Source: Anaerolineae bacterium
GTDB lineage: Bacteria > Chloroflexota > Anaerolineae > Promineifilales > Promineifilaceae
Length of the DNA: 64,000 bases
Direction of reading: 5' to 3'
Assembly (NCBI GenBank): GCA_020848035.1
Contig: JADLAX010000004.1
Coordinates: 20,444-84,443, forward strand
The stretch's first letter is position 1; each line of letters begins with the position of its first letter. This document shows, in pieces, positions 24,234 to 33,290 of this stretch. The notes under the pieces were generated by a model that saw only the letters and a program-made list of their open reading frames with translations, ran no database searches and was not told the DNA's origin. The translations under genes were made by a program, and so were the position numbers.

Positions 24234-25859
24234 CTATGGGGTACAAACTGCGGCTGATTCTCGGACCGCTGTTAAACCGTCGTTTGAAACGCGGAAAAAT
24301 TTTGCTTGTTCGATGGCTAACGTTAGTCGGTAATGTTTTTCCAAAACTTCCTTGGCATTGTACAGCGTGGGTGAGCGATCCTCATGAAAATACACCGGTG
24401 TTCCCGCTAATAAAAGCGTATCGACCGCGTAAACCAGGCATGGCTCAAACAAATCAAACCGATATTTGTCCTGGATCGGGTCGTATTGGGGAATACGCCG
24501 GTAATTAAGTACCGAGCGATTGCCATAGTAGGTTATGTGATCAACCCAGCCGTAGGTTAAGATGACGGCATCATCTTCGGTCGCTTCTAAAGTGGACTTG
24601 ATGTTGAAAGCGGCCGTTTCCAAAGCAGGCTTCTCCGTTCTGAGTTCCGCAACCACCGGATACAAACGCCAGCCCAATCCCAGAAAAACAAGCAGCCCCA
24701 AACCCAATTGCAGCCGGTAATCTGGCAGCTTTCCCAACAAAAAACCAATACCTTGCGCGATAAGAATGGCCAGAAAGGGAAAAACTGGGATCAAAAATCG
24801 GCTGTTAATCCCAGTCGGCGCAAACGCATAAACGCTATACAAACCAAGAGAAGCGATCACGTTGAGCAAAACGAGAAGCCGAAATTGTCGAGGCAGGGCC
24901 CACAAACCTAAAGGAAGAAAAAACAAAAGGAAGGAAAAGTTCTGCCACAAACTCTTACCCGCTTCAATTAAGCTGAATCCATCTATAGGGGAAGCACCCA
25001 AAGCGTAGCTAAGTGAAAACGGCGGAAAGTTATACCATCCATTTTCAGGGCTGTAGCTGGTTAACCGCACGCCGCCATAATAAAAATGGTTAAACGCCAA
25101 AATCCCTAAAAAACCAGCGAACAAAACAGCATAGAAAGTCCACTTTTGCGAAGGTTTTAGCAATTTTTGCGGATTTGTAAGCAGCTCAGCCAACCCAATA
25201 CTGAACAAAAAGGTAATATTTGAGTACCTTATGAACAGACTAAAAACCAAAGCGGCACCGGCCACCAGCATGTAAAAAGTCTTCTCTCTCTCAGAACCCT
25301 GTTCATCTTGTGCCCACAAGTAAAAAATGATTCCAACCAGCACAAAAACCATTGAAGGTATTTCCGACCACGCTTCTGTGCCAAAACGCCAGTAAATAGG
25401 CATAAAGGCGACAATACCGGCCCCGAGCAAGGCAATCCATTCATTTTTAACCAACCACTTGCCCAAATAATAGGTTAAGAGCAAACCCACGGCAGACAGC
25501 AGTGGAACCACATAATGGATCGTTTCCAGAACCCCTGTGACCATTCCCGGCAGCGCAAGCAACAAAGGGAAACCTGGCGGAAAGCCCAAATAGAGTCTCG
25601 CGTTCTCGGGTCGTTTGATTTGAAAAGCAAAAGGGGAAAAATACTTTCCTACCAGCGCATTGTTGGGGTCATCAAAGGCCAATCCCTTACCCAAGATAAG
25701 CTGCCTGGCAGCGTATTCATAGCCAGCCGTATCTGCCGTTATGGGCGTTCTTTTGGCTAAAAAAATAAAAGCCACCACAATGAAGGTGGCCAGAATTAGC
25801 AAAACCCACTGGGCTTTGACTACTTCGTTTAAATTGCGACTCAGCACAACGGCTCTCAT
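24234..25859 (-). CDS. GT-C glycosyltransferase (ArnT/PMT-like, GT39/GT83 type)
   Basis: The 541-residue protein has about 11 transmembrane helices. The first external loop contains ITADTAGYEYAARQLILGKG, equivalent to the acidic catalytic loop of PMT-type enzymes that use polyprenyl-phosphate sugars, followed by LGFPPGFPLLLAL and RFGTEAWSEIPSM. A soluble C-terminal domain of about 130 residues contains TYGWVDHITYYGNRSVLNYR. The gene has lower GC than the 13-23 kb block and ends a minus-strand run of secreted glycan-active proteins. No clear ribosome binding site precedes the ATG. The substrate is unknown. Confidence 0.82.
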   Translation of the reverse strand: MRAVVLSRNLNEVVKAQWVLLILATFIVVAFIFLAKRTPITADTAGYEYAARQLILGKGLAFDDPNNALVGKYFSPFAFQIKRPENARLYLGFPPGFPLLLALPGMVTGVLETIHYVVPLLSAVGLLLTYYLGKWLVKNEWIALLGAGIVAFMPIYWRFGTEAWSEIPSMVFVLVGIIFYLWAQDEQGSEREKTFYMLVAGAALVFSLFIRYSNITFLFSIGLAELLTNPQKLLKPSQKWTFYAVLFAGFLGILAFNHFYYGGVRLTSYSPENGWYNFPPFSLSYALGASPIDGFSLIEAGKSLWQNFSFLLFFLPLGLWALPRQFRLLVLLNVIASLGLYSVYAFAPTGINSRFLIPVFPFLAILIAQGIGFLLGKLPDYRLQLGLGLLVFLGLGWRLYPVVAELRTEKPALETAAFNIKSTLEATEDDAVILTYGWVDHITYYGNRSVLNYRRIPQYDPIQDKYRFDLFEPCLVYAVDTLLLAGTPVYFHEDRSPTLYNAKEVLEKHYRLTLAIEQAKFFRVSNDGLTAVRESAAVCTP

Positions 25860-25984
25860 TTTGATGAATTTTTAGGGCATTGTTGGAAAACGGCCGTTTA
25901 GCTAAATTTCGCCTTTAACCGAACGGCCGCTTTCACTGAATGTTCTGGCATCATTTCGTTAAACTTGCGCCAGCCTAACCGCAG

Positions 25985-27475
25985 TTAATTACCCACAGTC
26001 AGGGAAATCATTTTACTGTTGTTAATCTCACTAGACTCTGCAACGGTCCCTAATGCATCAACCACAACGTAAATTTGATATGTCCCTGAAGGCACATTTT
26101 CCCATACGTATGTCACCGTTTTGAAATGGCCACAACCTTCAAGTGAAACCAGCTGATCGCTGCCTAGCTGCGTTCCCCCTGTTTGTGGATTACCATTATA
26201 AAAACGGGCCACAAAATTTTCTGGGAATACATTGGTACCGCTGTTGGCAATGGTTGCAGTAAGGGTAAGGTCTGCTAGTTCTGTTGGTGATGCCGGTGAA
26301 CTGGCCAAAGCTGAAGGGTAAAGGTCAACTTCTTTAACCAAATTAGCCGTGTAGCTAGCATAGTTTTGGCCCATAGCAGACAAACCCCAGGGGTAAACGC
26401 CCTCAGCACCCTGAAATAAATACCCATTAAACTGGTCACCCACCGCTCCGGTGCTAAACCAGGACCATGTTTGCACAAGTTTGTAGTTATCATTGGGATT
26501 GCCAAGAATAGGATCAACGGCCGTTTTCATATAATTAAACGAAGCATTCATGAAAGTATTGACACGGTTGCTGTCAAAACCTAACCAATCAGGCATCAAT
26601 ATACCATACTCAGACACGGTCAACGGCAAACCAGCATAACCTCTGTCATACATCCATTGTCGGAAATTCTCAATTCTTTGTTTAAACCGGTCAATGTTAT
26701 CATTATCTTGAACATCCAACACTTCACCCACATCGGCATTAACTCCGGGAGGAATTTCCGCTCCCCAACAGTTTCCAGGGTCGTGGTCACAACTTACTTC
26801 ATTCAAAATAAAGTTATGGATACTCCAACCATCCACCGGCATTTTTGCCCCACTATTTTGGGCGGCATAGCTATTGAGCACCATATCTAGGTATTGGAGT
26901 CGAATAGGGGTAGGTTGCACGATAGTACCAGCAAACACACGTGCCTGAGGATCGGCCGTCTTAATAATATTATAAAGCTCCGCATAGGCCGCTGCATACA
27001 CATGGGGTTCCATGTCATCCTGAAAATCCTTGCGGTCAGGCTCATTGCCAATTAACCAATCAGCCCCAGGGTTTGCGGCAATCGCGTTCAGCAAAGTGGT
27101 TCCACTAGGCGAGTAGGCAAAGTCTTGCACGTTTGGCCCAGTTTGACTCAACCGAATCACTGGCACAAATTTTGCCCAATTACTCAACTGAGTGCTCCCC
27201 ACAGCTTGATAGTTTAAATACCATCCCAAACGCAGCTTTTCTAACTGCACATTAGCCGGATTCTGAATGACGTTCACCCCAAACCGACACTGTGGGGCCG
27301 TACCGTTCTGAACCAAAGGCAAATACAAAATCTCGCCTGAGCTTCCAGCAGAGGCGATGTTGGCTGGACTTTCACGTCTAAAGGAAAAAAGCAAAACCAT
27401 TAACACCATGAGTGAAAACACTGCAAAAGCAGATTTCCACTTTCCCTTCAATCTTTTAAATTCTCCCTTTATCAT
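25985..27475 (-). CDS. Secreted glycosidase-like protein with CARDB-type domain
   Basis: The 496-residue protein has an N-terminal membrane/signal helix (about 14-32), a YLPLV tag near residue 51, a TIM-barrel glycoside hydrolase-like domain and a C-terminal CARDB-like beta domain (about 400-495, SPASPTELADLTLTATIANS then ending SEINNSKMISLTV). The proposed acid/base Glu is in LIGNEPDRKD and the nucleophile Glu in TVSEYGILMP, the arrangement of clan GH-A enzymes. Its ATG directly follows the stop of the upstream gene. The target glycan is unknown. Confidence 0.75.
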   Translation of the reverse strand: MIKGEFKRLKGKWKSAFAVFSLMVLMVLLFSFRRESPANIASAGSSGEILYLPLVQNGTAPQCRFGVNVIQNPANVQLEKLRLGWYLNYQAVGSTQLSNWAKFVPVIRLSQTGPNVQDFAYSPSGTTLLNAIAANPGADWLIGNEPDRKDFQDDMEPHVYAAAYAELYNIIKTADPQARVFAGTIVQPTPIRLQYLDMVLNSYAAQNSGAKMPVDGWSIHNFILNEVSCDHDPGNCWGAEIPPGVNADVGEVLDVQDNDNIDRFKQRIENFRQWMYDRGYAGLPLTVSEYGILMPDWLGFDSNRVNTFMNASFNYMKTAVDPILGNPNDNYKLVQTWSWFSTGAVGDQFNGYLFQGAEGVYPWGLSAMGQNYASYTANLVKEVDLYPSALASSPASPTELADLTLTATIANSGTNVFPENFVARFYNGNPQTGGTQLGSDQLVSLEGCGHFKTVTYVWENVPSGTYQIYVVVDALGTVAESSEINNSKMISLTVGN

Positions 27476-28924
27476 TTATTTATCTACCTCAACATATAAG
27501 GGGTTTGCCCCTACCTGTACAGTGATATAACCATCAATTTTACCATCACCACTATCTACTACAGAATATTGAAAACCAGCTATTGGGTTTCTTACTAAAG
27601 CCTGAGCCACAGGTAATCGCAAAGCAGTTGTACCTGAAGCTGTCACCGGATTGAGCCATGCAACAAATACACGTTTCTCATTAACCGTATCGTCAAATTC
27701 ATAAGCCTCAAGTTCAACCAAGCCCGTTTCAGCAGTTGACAGCTTTCGAACAAAATAGGCAGTCCTCACTGTCTCAACATAGTCCTTAAAGATATGATAA
27801 GCCAACTTTGGGGTTGTAGTACCTGGGGGGTCATCCTTTGTAACCAAGCCGTTCTCATAGGTATACCCTCCTTGGATATCATAATACATCCACCAAATGA
27901 CTGCTTTTGCATCGAGAGCATATCCCTGGGTCATTAGCTGAATAACGTATCTTGCTTGAATTTGAGGAGAGCCAGGTATGGCCACACCAGAAGGATTGTT
28001 GCTGTGCCAACCAGTCTCGGTAACCACGATTGGCTTTGTTAAATTGTAATTGGCTAGGACGTTTTGAATATATTCCCCTTTCTCCAAGAGGCCCGGCCCT
28101 TTGTTGGTCGTCCAATTTGTATAAAAGATGGGGTAGGCATGAAAGTTCATGATATCGAAGTAATTCCCGCCCCCATTATCAAGCACATCGGTTAAAAACG
28201 AACGTGTAAATGGACCATTCTGATCATCAAAGAAGTCGTAGGCAATTCCAGGGAACACAAGCAGAGCCGACAGGTTGGCACTTTTTAGAGCAGGGTAAAC
28301 CACTTTTAATAGATTAGCAAACTCCTCACCGCTTTGTCCCCAAAAAGTGAAGCGATCCGGTTCGTTAAAAAGTTCCCAATGAATCACCTCTGGCGAACCG
28401 GGTGCATCGTTAATCCCGTCTGCATCGTACCGTTCAACAAGGGCAACGACGAATTGAGCAAACTCATCGTATTGATCTGGATAAATAGGTTTATCTGAAC
28501 CGGAAGCAGCCCAAGCAGGCATGCCATGAATGGTCCCAATCACGTTTAGTCCCCCCATATCTTCCCGCGCAATGGCGAGACTATTATCGGCTGTACCCCA
28601 CAAATATGTTGGCGGTGAAGTTCTGGTGGGTTCAATACTGGACCAGTTTATCTGTACACGCAACCAGGAAGCGCCCGACTCTACAATGCCGTCATGATAT
28701 GGGCTGCTTGTACTTGTATTGCTGTACATTTGCACCCCAATAGGAGGCACAATATTTGCAAACCGATTAAAAACTAAAGGTAGGTAAGTTACTGCTTGTT
28801 CACTAGACACATTGCCTTGCTCTGCTTGAGAAACTGGAATAGTCGAGGCAGTAGCAAGGCGGTTGATCCCTAACACGACACTGAACAATGCTAACCAAAA
28901 ACAACTTACTTTACGGAAATTCAT
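27476..28924 (-). CDS. Secreted clan GH-A glycoside hydrolase (GH39/GH5-like)
   Basis: The start is the ATG at 28924, preceded by GGAG at a 7-base spacing; the longer frame would use a GTG. The 482-residue protein has a signal peptide, then a YLPLVFN tag, then a TIM barrel. VIHWELFNEPDRFTFWG carries the Asn-Glu acid/base pair and PIVVTETGWHS carries the nucleophile Glu, so catalytic residues are intact. A small beta domain follows near the C-terminus. Gene order and end-to-start contact with the next glycosidase suggest joint expression. Exact family and substrate cannot be fixed by eye. Confidence 0.82.
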   Translation of the reverse strand: MNFRKVSCFWLALFSVVLGINRLATASTIPVSQAEQGNVSSEQAVTYLPLVFNRFANIVPPIGVQMYSNTSTSSPYHDGIVESGASWLRVQINWSSIEPTRTSPPTYLWGTADNSLAIAREDMGGLNVIGTIHGMPAWAASGSDKPIYPDQYDEFAQFVVALVERYDADGINDAPGSPEVIHWELFNEPDRFTFWGQSGEEFANLLKVVYPALKSANLSALLVFPGIAYDFFDDQNGPFTRSFLTDVLDNGGGNYFDIMNFHAYPIFYTNWTTNKGPGLLEKGEYIQNVLANYNLTKPIVVTETGWHSNNPSGVAIPGSPQIQARYVIQLMTQGYALDAKAVIWWMYYDIQGGYTYENGLVTKDDPPGTTTPKLAYHIFKDYVETVRTAYFVRKLSTAETGLVELEAYEFDDTVNEKRVFVAWLNPVTASGTTALRLPVAQALVRNPIAGFQYSVVDSGDGKIDGYITVQVGANPLYVEVDK

Positions 28925-29053
28925 TCGCAACTCCACAATTCACAAAATTTTGTTTACAGATAAAACCAAGCACTTATGGATCTTCCCTAGCTGTGCCTGT
29001 CCAAAGCTTGCAGAATGGACCTTTGCAGAAAATGATCTTCGGCAAGGACCAGA

Positions 29054-30151
29054 TCAATGCTTTTCTATTAAGGGTAAATAAACCCCAAGATTATAGGGAG
29101 CGGACCAACTCACAATCGATTGCGCACCCTTATCAGCAATCCAGGCCGTGCCTGACGAATCGACAACGATGTCTACCGGTTGGCTGTTGGTCGAGGGTAA
29201 ACCGTGCCGCGCATTGCCTACAACATCCAGGTTGGTGCTTTCGAGCATCATTTGCCCTACACGGCCGTTATTTGGTTCGGTATACCACAAACGAATCAAG
29301 TTCGACGACTGTGTTAAAAAGAGGCTGTTTATACCCGTATCAGCGGCTGGTAGATCAAACCAACGGAAAAAAGCCAACGTTTCGGGCAAAAACCGGCCGA
29401 TCCGGTTTTGCACAGGGTTGGCAATCCACGGAATGTTGCCCTGAGCCAGGACATCACTGGGGGGCACAGGGCTCGACCCAAAATCAGCCACGGGAATTCT
29501 GACAAACTGCTCCGTAGCGGTTTCAAATTCGGCCATATGATTTGTACCAGGCGCAGTTATCCAAACGCTGGCGTTGTTGGCAATCGATATTTTTGTGGGT
29601 GCGCCGTTGGCAGAGGTGTAGGGATAGGCGGTAAATAGCTGCGAACCTGGATCGAAGCGAACCAAATTGTTGGCTTCGGGCTGTGTAAACCAAATCAGAC
29701 CATTAGGCGATTGGGCAATACTATGGGGCAAACCACCGTTCTCAATTTCATATTCCACAATAGTGCCTGTAGCAATGGTCACGTAACCAATGTATGGCCT
29801 GGCTCGCTCGGTAAACCAGATACGGCCGTTTGTCGCATCATAAACCAAATCATATGGCTGGCTGTTCGGCGTACTTAAAAAGTAGGGGGTAACCGTGAAA
29901 TTAGTGGCGTCTGTAACTACCAACCGGCCAACGGCATTCGCCCCTGGCATCGTAAACCAAATGTGAGCTGGCGGGCCAGCCGTCTGAACAGTTACATTTT
30001 GCGGAGCGCCATTGGGGGTAGAAATCGGGAACTCGGTTACGAAACCAACCGTTTCGCTGGGTAATCCATCTTCTTCCGCTAGAATCCAGGTTGTAAGGGA
30101 CAAACAAAGCAGGATGATGGTGGCAATGAACAGTCTACGCGTCTTCTGCAT
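29054..30151 (-). CDS. Secreted beta-propeller, streptogramin lyase (Vgb)-like
   Basis: The 365-residue protein has a signal peptide (hydrophobic 8-24, ending near AEEDG) and repeated blades with IWFTMPGANAVGRL, IWFTERARPYIGYV and IWFTQPEANNLVRFD, the pattern of streptogramin B lyase/NHL propellers. Such repeats are often found in secreted proteins that do not act on antibiotics, so resistance should not be assumed. The C-terminus ends in YLPLIEKH, the same tag found near the N-terminus of the two glycosidases downstream. GAGGTAAGAATT precedes the ATG. Confidence 0.78.
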   Translation of the reverse strand: MQKTRRLFIATIILLCLSLTTWILAEEDGLPSETVGFVTEFPISTPNGAPQNVTVQTAGPPAHIWFTMPGANAVGRLVVTDATNFTVTPYFLSTPNSQPYDLVYDATNGRIWFTERARPYIGYVTIATGTIVEYEIENGGLPHSIAQSPNGLIWFTQPEANNLVRFDPGSQLFTAYPYTSANGAPTKISIANNASVWITAPGTNHMAEFETATEQFVRIPVADFGSSPVPPSDVLAQGNIPWIANPVQNRIGRFLPETLAFFRWFDLPAADTGINSLFLTQSSNLIRLWYTEPNNGRVGQMMLESTNLDVVGNARHGLPSTNSQPVDIVVDSSGTAWIADKGAQSIVSWSAPYNLGVYLPLIEKH

Positions 30152-30210
30152 AATTCTTACCTCTAAACTTTTCTTGGTACTGGCTCAACTGCTTGACCGA
30201 TAAAACAATG

Positions 30211-31455
30211 TCACATATCCAACGTACTTACAGGATTCAAGATATGGGCTACCCACTGTGCTGGGAGTGTGATCAACCCTTCCAGTTCCTGGCTATTACC
30301 TTGCGTAACGCGAAACGTATAGGCTTGCTTGTGGTAATCATAGCACTGATGCGAACGGCCGTCGTGGACGGCCGTGGTCACCAGATATATCGCAGGCAGC
30401 AGGGGCAGCTGCTCAATCTCGTAGCGCACCACACCTACGCCCTCAATAATACCCAGATCCACCCCGGCGATGTGGGTGTTCGGGCCATTCACCTGCACCC
30501 CGTCCTGCCGGAAGATCGCCAGGCCAAATTCGGGGTTGAAAATCGGTTTATGAGCCAGATAGCTCATCTCAATCGTCATTGGCTCGCCCGTCACAAATAC
30601 TTCCTGCGGCTCATCGTGTGCGTTCAAAAAGCGCGTCCCGGTGATCTCAATTTCGCCGCTGCCCGACCGGGAAAACGTGGCCGACATCAGCTGGTCCGTT
30701 CGTTGGTAGGCATGAGCTACATATTCTGCGGCAATTTCCTCGACTGGCCCATATGCCTGGGGCACACCTTTATCCATCCACAACACGTGGGTACAAAGCG
30801 TGCGCACCAGGTTGATGTTGTGGCTCACAATGAGGATGGTCACGCCCCGGTCTTTCATCGCCATGATGGCGTCGATGCACTTGGACTGGAACGCCTGGTC
30901 GCCCACGGCCAAAATCTCATCTATGATGAGGATGTCTGGCTCCATGTGGATGGCCACGCTGAAGCCCAGGCGCATGTACATGCCAGAGGAGTAGTGGCGC
31001 ACCGGCATGTCGATAAATTCTTCCAGCTCAGAAAAGGCAACGATGCGGTCGTAGTAATCGCGTGTGCTGGTCTCGTCAAAGCCCAGCAGGGCGGCGTTGA
31101 GGAAGATGTTCTCACGACCGGTGAGATCGGGGTGGAAACCGGCACCCAGTTCAAGGAGAGCACTGACACGGCCGTTAATCACAATACGGCCGTTGTTCGG
31201 GCGCAATATCCGGGCAATCAGCTTCAGGATGGTGCTCTTGCCGCTGCCGTTGCGCCCCACGATGCCAAAACATTGCCCCGGCAGCACGTCAAAACTCACG
31301 TCCTGCACCGCCCACAATGATTCGGCGGGCTGCTTTGGCTGCCTGCGCCGCGAAAACAGCTTGATAAACGTCTCCATCACCGACTGCGGCTTCTCCTTGG
31401 TAAAGGCAAACCGCTTGTCCACATGTTGGAAACTAATAACTGGCTCTAAACCCAT
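30211..31455 (-). CDS. Wzt/TagH-like ABC transporter ATPase for polysaccharide export
   Basis: The 414-residue protein (start ATG 31455) has a Walker A GRNGSGKS, signature YSSGMYMRLGF, Walker B ILIIDEILAVGD and a C-terminal beta domain of about 160 residues like the Wzt carbohydrate-binding domain, which in O-antigen systems recognises the terminal sugar. The partner permease (Wzm/TagG) is not next to it: upstream is a kinase-like gene and downstream a propeller. It heads the run of glycan-related minus-strand genes down to 24234. Its N-terminal region includes the typical VSFDVLPGQCFGIVGRNG. Confidence 0.88.
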   Translation of the reverse strand: MGLEPVISFQHVDKRFAFTKEKPQSVMETFIKLFSRRRQPKQPAESLWAVQDVSFDVLPGQCFGIVGRNGSGKSTILKLIARILRPNNGRIVINGRVSALLELGAGFHPDLTGRENIFLNAALLGFDETSTRDYYDRIVAFSELEEFIDMPVRHYSSGMYMRLGFSVAIHMEPDILIIDEILAVGDQAFQSKCIDAIMAMKDRGVTILIVSHNINLVRTLCTHVLWMDKGVPQAYGPVEEIAAEYVAHAYQRTDQLMSATFSRSGSGEIEITGTRFLNAHDEPQEVFVTGEPMTIEMSYLAHKPIFNPEFGLAIFRQDGVQVNGPNTHIAGVDLGIIEGVGVVRYEIEQLPLLPAIYLVTTAVHDGRSHQCYDYHKQAYTFRVTQGNSQELEGLITLPAQWVAHILNPVSTLDM

Positions 31456-31628
31456 ATACCCACTGTCCTGAAAAACGCAGAGACGCCAAATCACAGCCTA
31501 TTTGAACCGGCCACGACCTGGTGCCTCTGCGTTCAATTTTTCCGGTTAATGCAACGATGCATTTTAGCGCAATTGGGGTGAGCCACCAAACACGCCTGAT
31601 CAACGTTTAGGCAACGGCCGTTCCGCTC

Positions 31629-32351
31629 CTATGATGCTTCTTTGTAAACCGGCAGCGTAAAAGAAAGGCCAAATGTTGACTCACCATCCAATTCAGCAAA
31701 AACTGTCCCTCCGTTTTTTTCCACCAGCGCAACGATATGGCCAAGTGGTTCAAATCCTGCAGCCGATTCTTTATATTTGAGGCGGCCCGTTGCTGGGTCC
31801 AAACTTCTTTCAAACCAGTAGGGCCGATTTTCAAAGTTGGCAGAACTGACTTGAACCCAATCTCCATCAACGGCAAAACTCAATTCCAATTCGTCTGACT
31901 TGATGAAGGTTAGCAAATCCACTAGAGTCAAGAAAGCCTGCCTGGGAATCTCAACAGCGGGTAGAGAATAAAGGTTATTTGGCGTTAGCTGCTCTAAAAT
32001 CTCTAGCTCAGCTAGTATAATCTTTTCATGTGACGGCCATTCATGAATCAACTGAACTGTGCGCAAGGCTAATGAGTAAAATTCCTGGCTTTTAATTAGA
32101 CGGTCAGCAATCGCATTGATGCTCTGCACAAACTTTTGCTGTGTTTGATTGAGTGGGGCCAATTCATTTAGCTGAGGAGAAAGAAGCAGACGAGTATAAC
32201 CGCCGATGTTCGCCAGCGGAGCTCTGTAATCGTGAAGCATACTTGCTACAAGGCGGAATAATGCGTTGCTTTTTTCTCGCTCGCTTTGAAGATGCTCGAC
32301 AAGTTCGGCTTTTGACAAATTATCAAGTGAAGAAGGAAGTTGGGAAACCAT
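31629..32351 (-). CDS. Degenerate sensor-kinase-like protein (HisKA-like, weak ATPase)
   Basis: With the ATG at 32351 the product has 240 residues; an upstream ATG at 32420 would add 23 residues coded by an inverted-repeat element, which I consider unlikely to be native. Residues 25-90 resemble a HisKA dimerisation domain, with a possible phospho-acceptor in ASMLHDYRAPLANIGGYTRL. The following part ends PLGHIVALVEKNGGTVFAEL and STFGLSFTLPV, like the last ATP-lid and G-box region of HATPase domains, but no N box or clear DxGxG box is visible. It may be an inactive or regulatory kinase fragment. Confidence 0.6.
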   Translation of the reverse strand: MVSQLPSSLDNLSKAELVEHLQSEREKSNALFRLVASMLHDYRAPLANIGGYTRLLLSPQLNELAPLNQTQQKFVQSINAIADRLIKSQEFYSLALRTVQLIHEWPSHEKIILAELEILEQLTPNNLYSLPAVEIPRQAFLTLVDLLTFIKSDELELSFAVDGDWVQVSSANFENRPYWFERSLDPATGRLKYKESAAGFEPLGHIVALVEKNGGTVFAELDGESTFGLSFTLPVYKEAS

Positions 32352-32369
32352 GGCTTTGTTTATCTTTAC

Positions 32370-32454
32370 CGCGGAGTGAGCATCCTCAGATGCGAACGGG
32401 TAGGACGCATACTTCGACACCGCTCAACACAAGCCTGAGGATGCTCACTCCGCG
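32370..32454. repeat. 85-bp palindromic element with perfect 20-bp inverted ends
   Basis: CGCGGAGTGAGCATCCTCAG (32370-32389) is repeated perfectly in reverse complement at 32435-32454, with 45 bp between. Six T residues follow on the plus strand. It lies between the uracil-DNA glycosylase stop and the kinase-like start. It could act as a terminator for the glycosylase gene, but its size and perfect ends also fit a REP- or MITE-like mobile palindrome. I see no clear target duplication. Confidence 0.75.
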
Positions 32455-32465
32455 TTTTTTGCCAA

Positions 32466-33188
32466 CTACAAGTTCCACGCGCTGCGGACAGTATGCAAAA
32501 TTTGGATCGCTTTGGCAATCAGCAGTTTGTTGGCGGGCTTGTTGGGCCACAGGCTGGCCCCGGAGGGGTGCGGCAGGGGAACAACGAGGCGACCCGTGGT
32601 CGGTAATCCGTCATCGGTAATCGGTTCACCGTTTACCGATAACCGTTCACCGATTACCGAAACAGGTAGTGCCTCATCAAAATTAAAATTCACCGGGTTG
32701 GCGAGCGTTTCAGGCGGGAAATAAACGGCCGTTCCCACCACCTCGTTCAGTTTCAGCTTCGCCGGATACAGCAGCTTGATCGCCAGACCACCCACCAAAA
32801 TCATCAGCTTGGGGCGCACCAGGGCGATTTCGCGCTCTAAAAAGGGGCGGCAGAGCGCCTGTTCTTCTTTGCTGGGCACGCGGTCCCCTTTGCCGCTTTT
32901 GGCGTCTTTGCCGGGATAACACTTGGTAACGGCCGTCATATACTGCCGCGCCCGAAACTCATCCTCGTCCCAACCCGCTTCCCCCAGCCACTGGAACAAC
33001 CGCGTGCCGCTGCCGGCGTTAAACGGCCGTTTCGCCTCAACCTCCGTCACCCCAGGTGCCTGGCCAATCAACATCACCTCAGCCCCCAGGCTGCCGCGAA
33101 ACACCGCCCCCGGCACAATGGCATGCCCCGCCGCCAAACACAACCGGCAGGCGCGCATCTCGGTTTGTAGCTGCGTCAAAGAATCCAT
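32466..33188 (-). CDS. Uracil-DNA glycosylase, type 4/5 family
   Basis: The 240-residue enzyme (start ATG 33188) excises uracil from DNA. Motif 1 is GQAPGVTEVEAKRPFNAGSG and motif 2 is PLPHPSGASLW. Cysteines in RACRLC, TKCYPG and ALCRPF are placed as the four ligands of the iron-sulphur cluster of type 4 enzymes. Residues of about 177-196, just before motif 2, are encoded by a palindromic run of GGTAATCGG-type repeats (32601-32660). The reading frame stays open through it. The 85-bp palindrome lies 11 bp past the stop. Confidence 0.88.
   Translation of the reverse strand: MDSLTQLQTEMRACRLCLAAGHAIVPGAVFRGSLGAEVMLIGQAPGVTEVEAKRPFNAGSGTRLFQWLGEAGWDEDEFRARQYMTAVTKCYPGKDAKSGKGDRVPSKEEQALCRPFLEREIALVRPKLMILVGGLAIKLLYPAKLKLNEVVGTAVYFPPETLANPVNFNFDEALPVSVIGERLSVNGEPITDDGLPTTGRLVVPLPHPSGASLWPNKPANKLLIAKAIQILHTVRSAWNL
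32601..32660. repeat. GGTAATCGG-type palindromic repeat inside a coding region
   Basis: TCGGTAATCGGT (32614-32625) and ACCGATTACCGA (32649-32660) are perfect inverted copies, with further partial copies between and before them. The same unit occurs in tandem at 44696-44737 outside genes. Here it is in frame within the uracil-DNA glycosylase gene. Confidence 0.75.
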
Positions 33189-33290
33189 GGAAGAAAGGTT
33201 ACGAGGAAAAATCAAAGATTACGCAGATTAAAAAGATAAAAAATCTATTCAATCTGCGAAATCTTTGATGAAAATCTGGCTATTACGCCA

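Noticed and set aside
29054..30151. Streptogramin resistance lyase
   Set aside because: The propeller repeats match, but the protein has a signal peptide and sits among glycosidases; similar propellers are widespread without resistance function.
32352..32420. Longer N-terminus of the kinase-like protein
   Set aside because: These 23 codons fall in the inverted-repeat element, and the ATG at 32351 directly precedes the conserved part.
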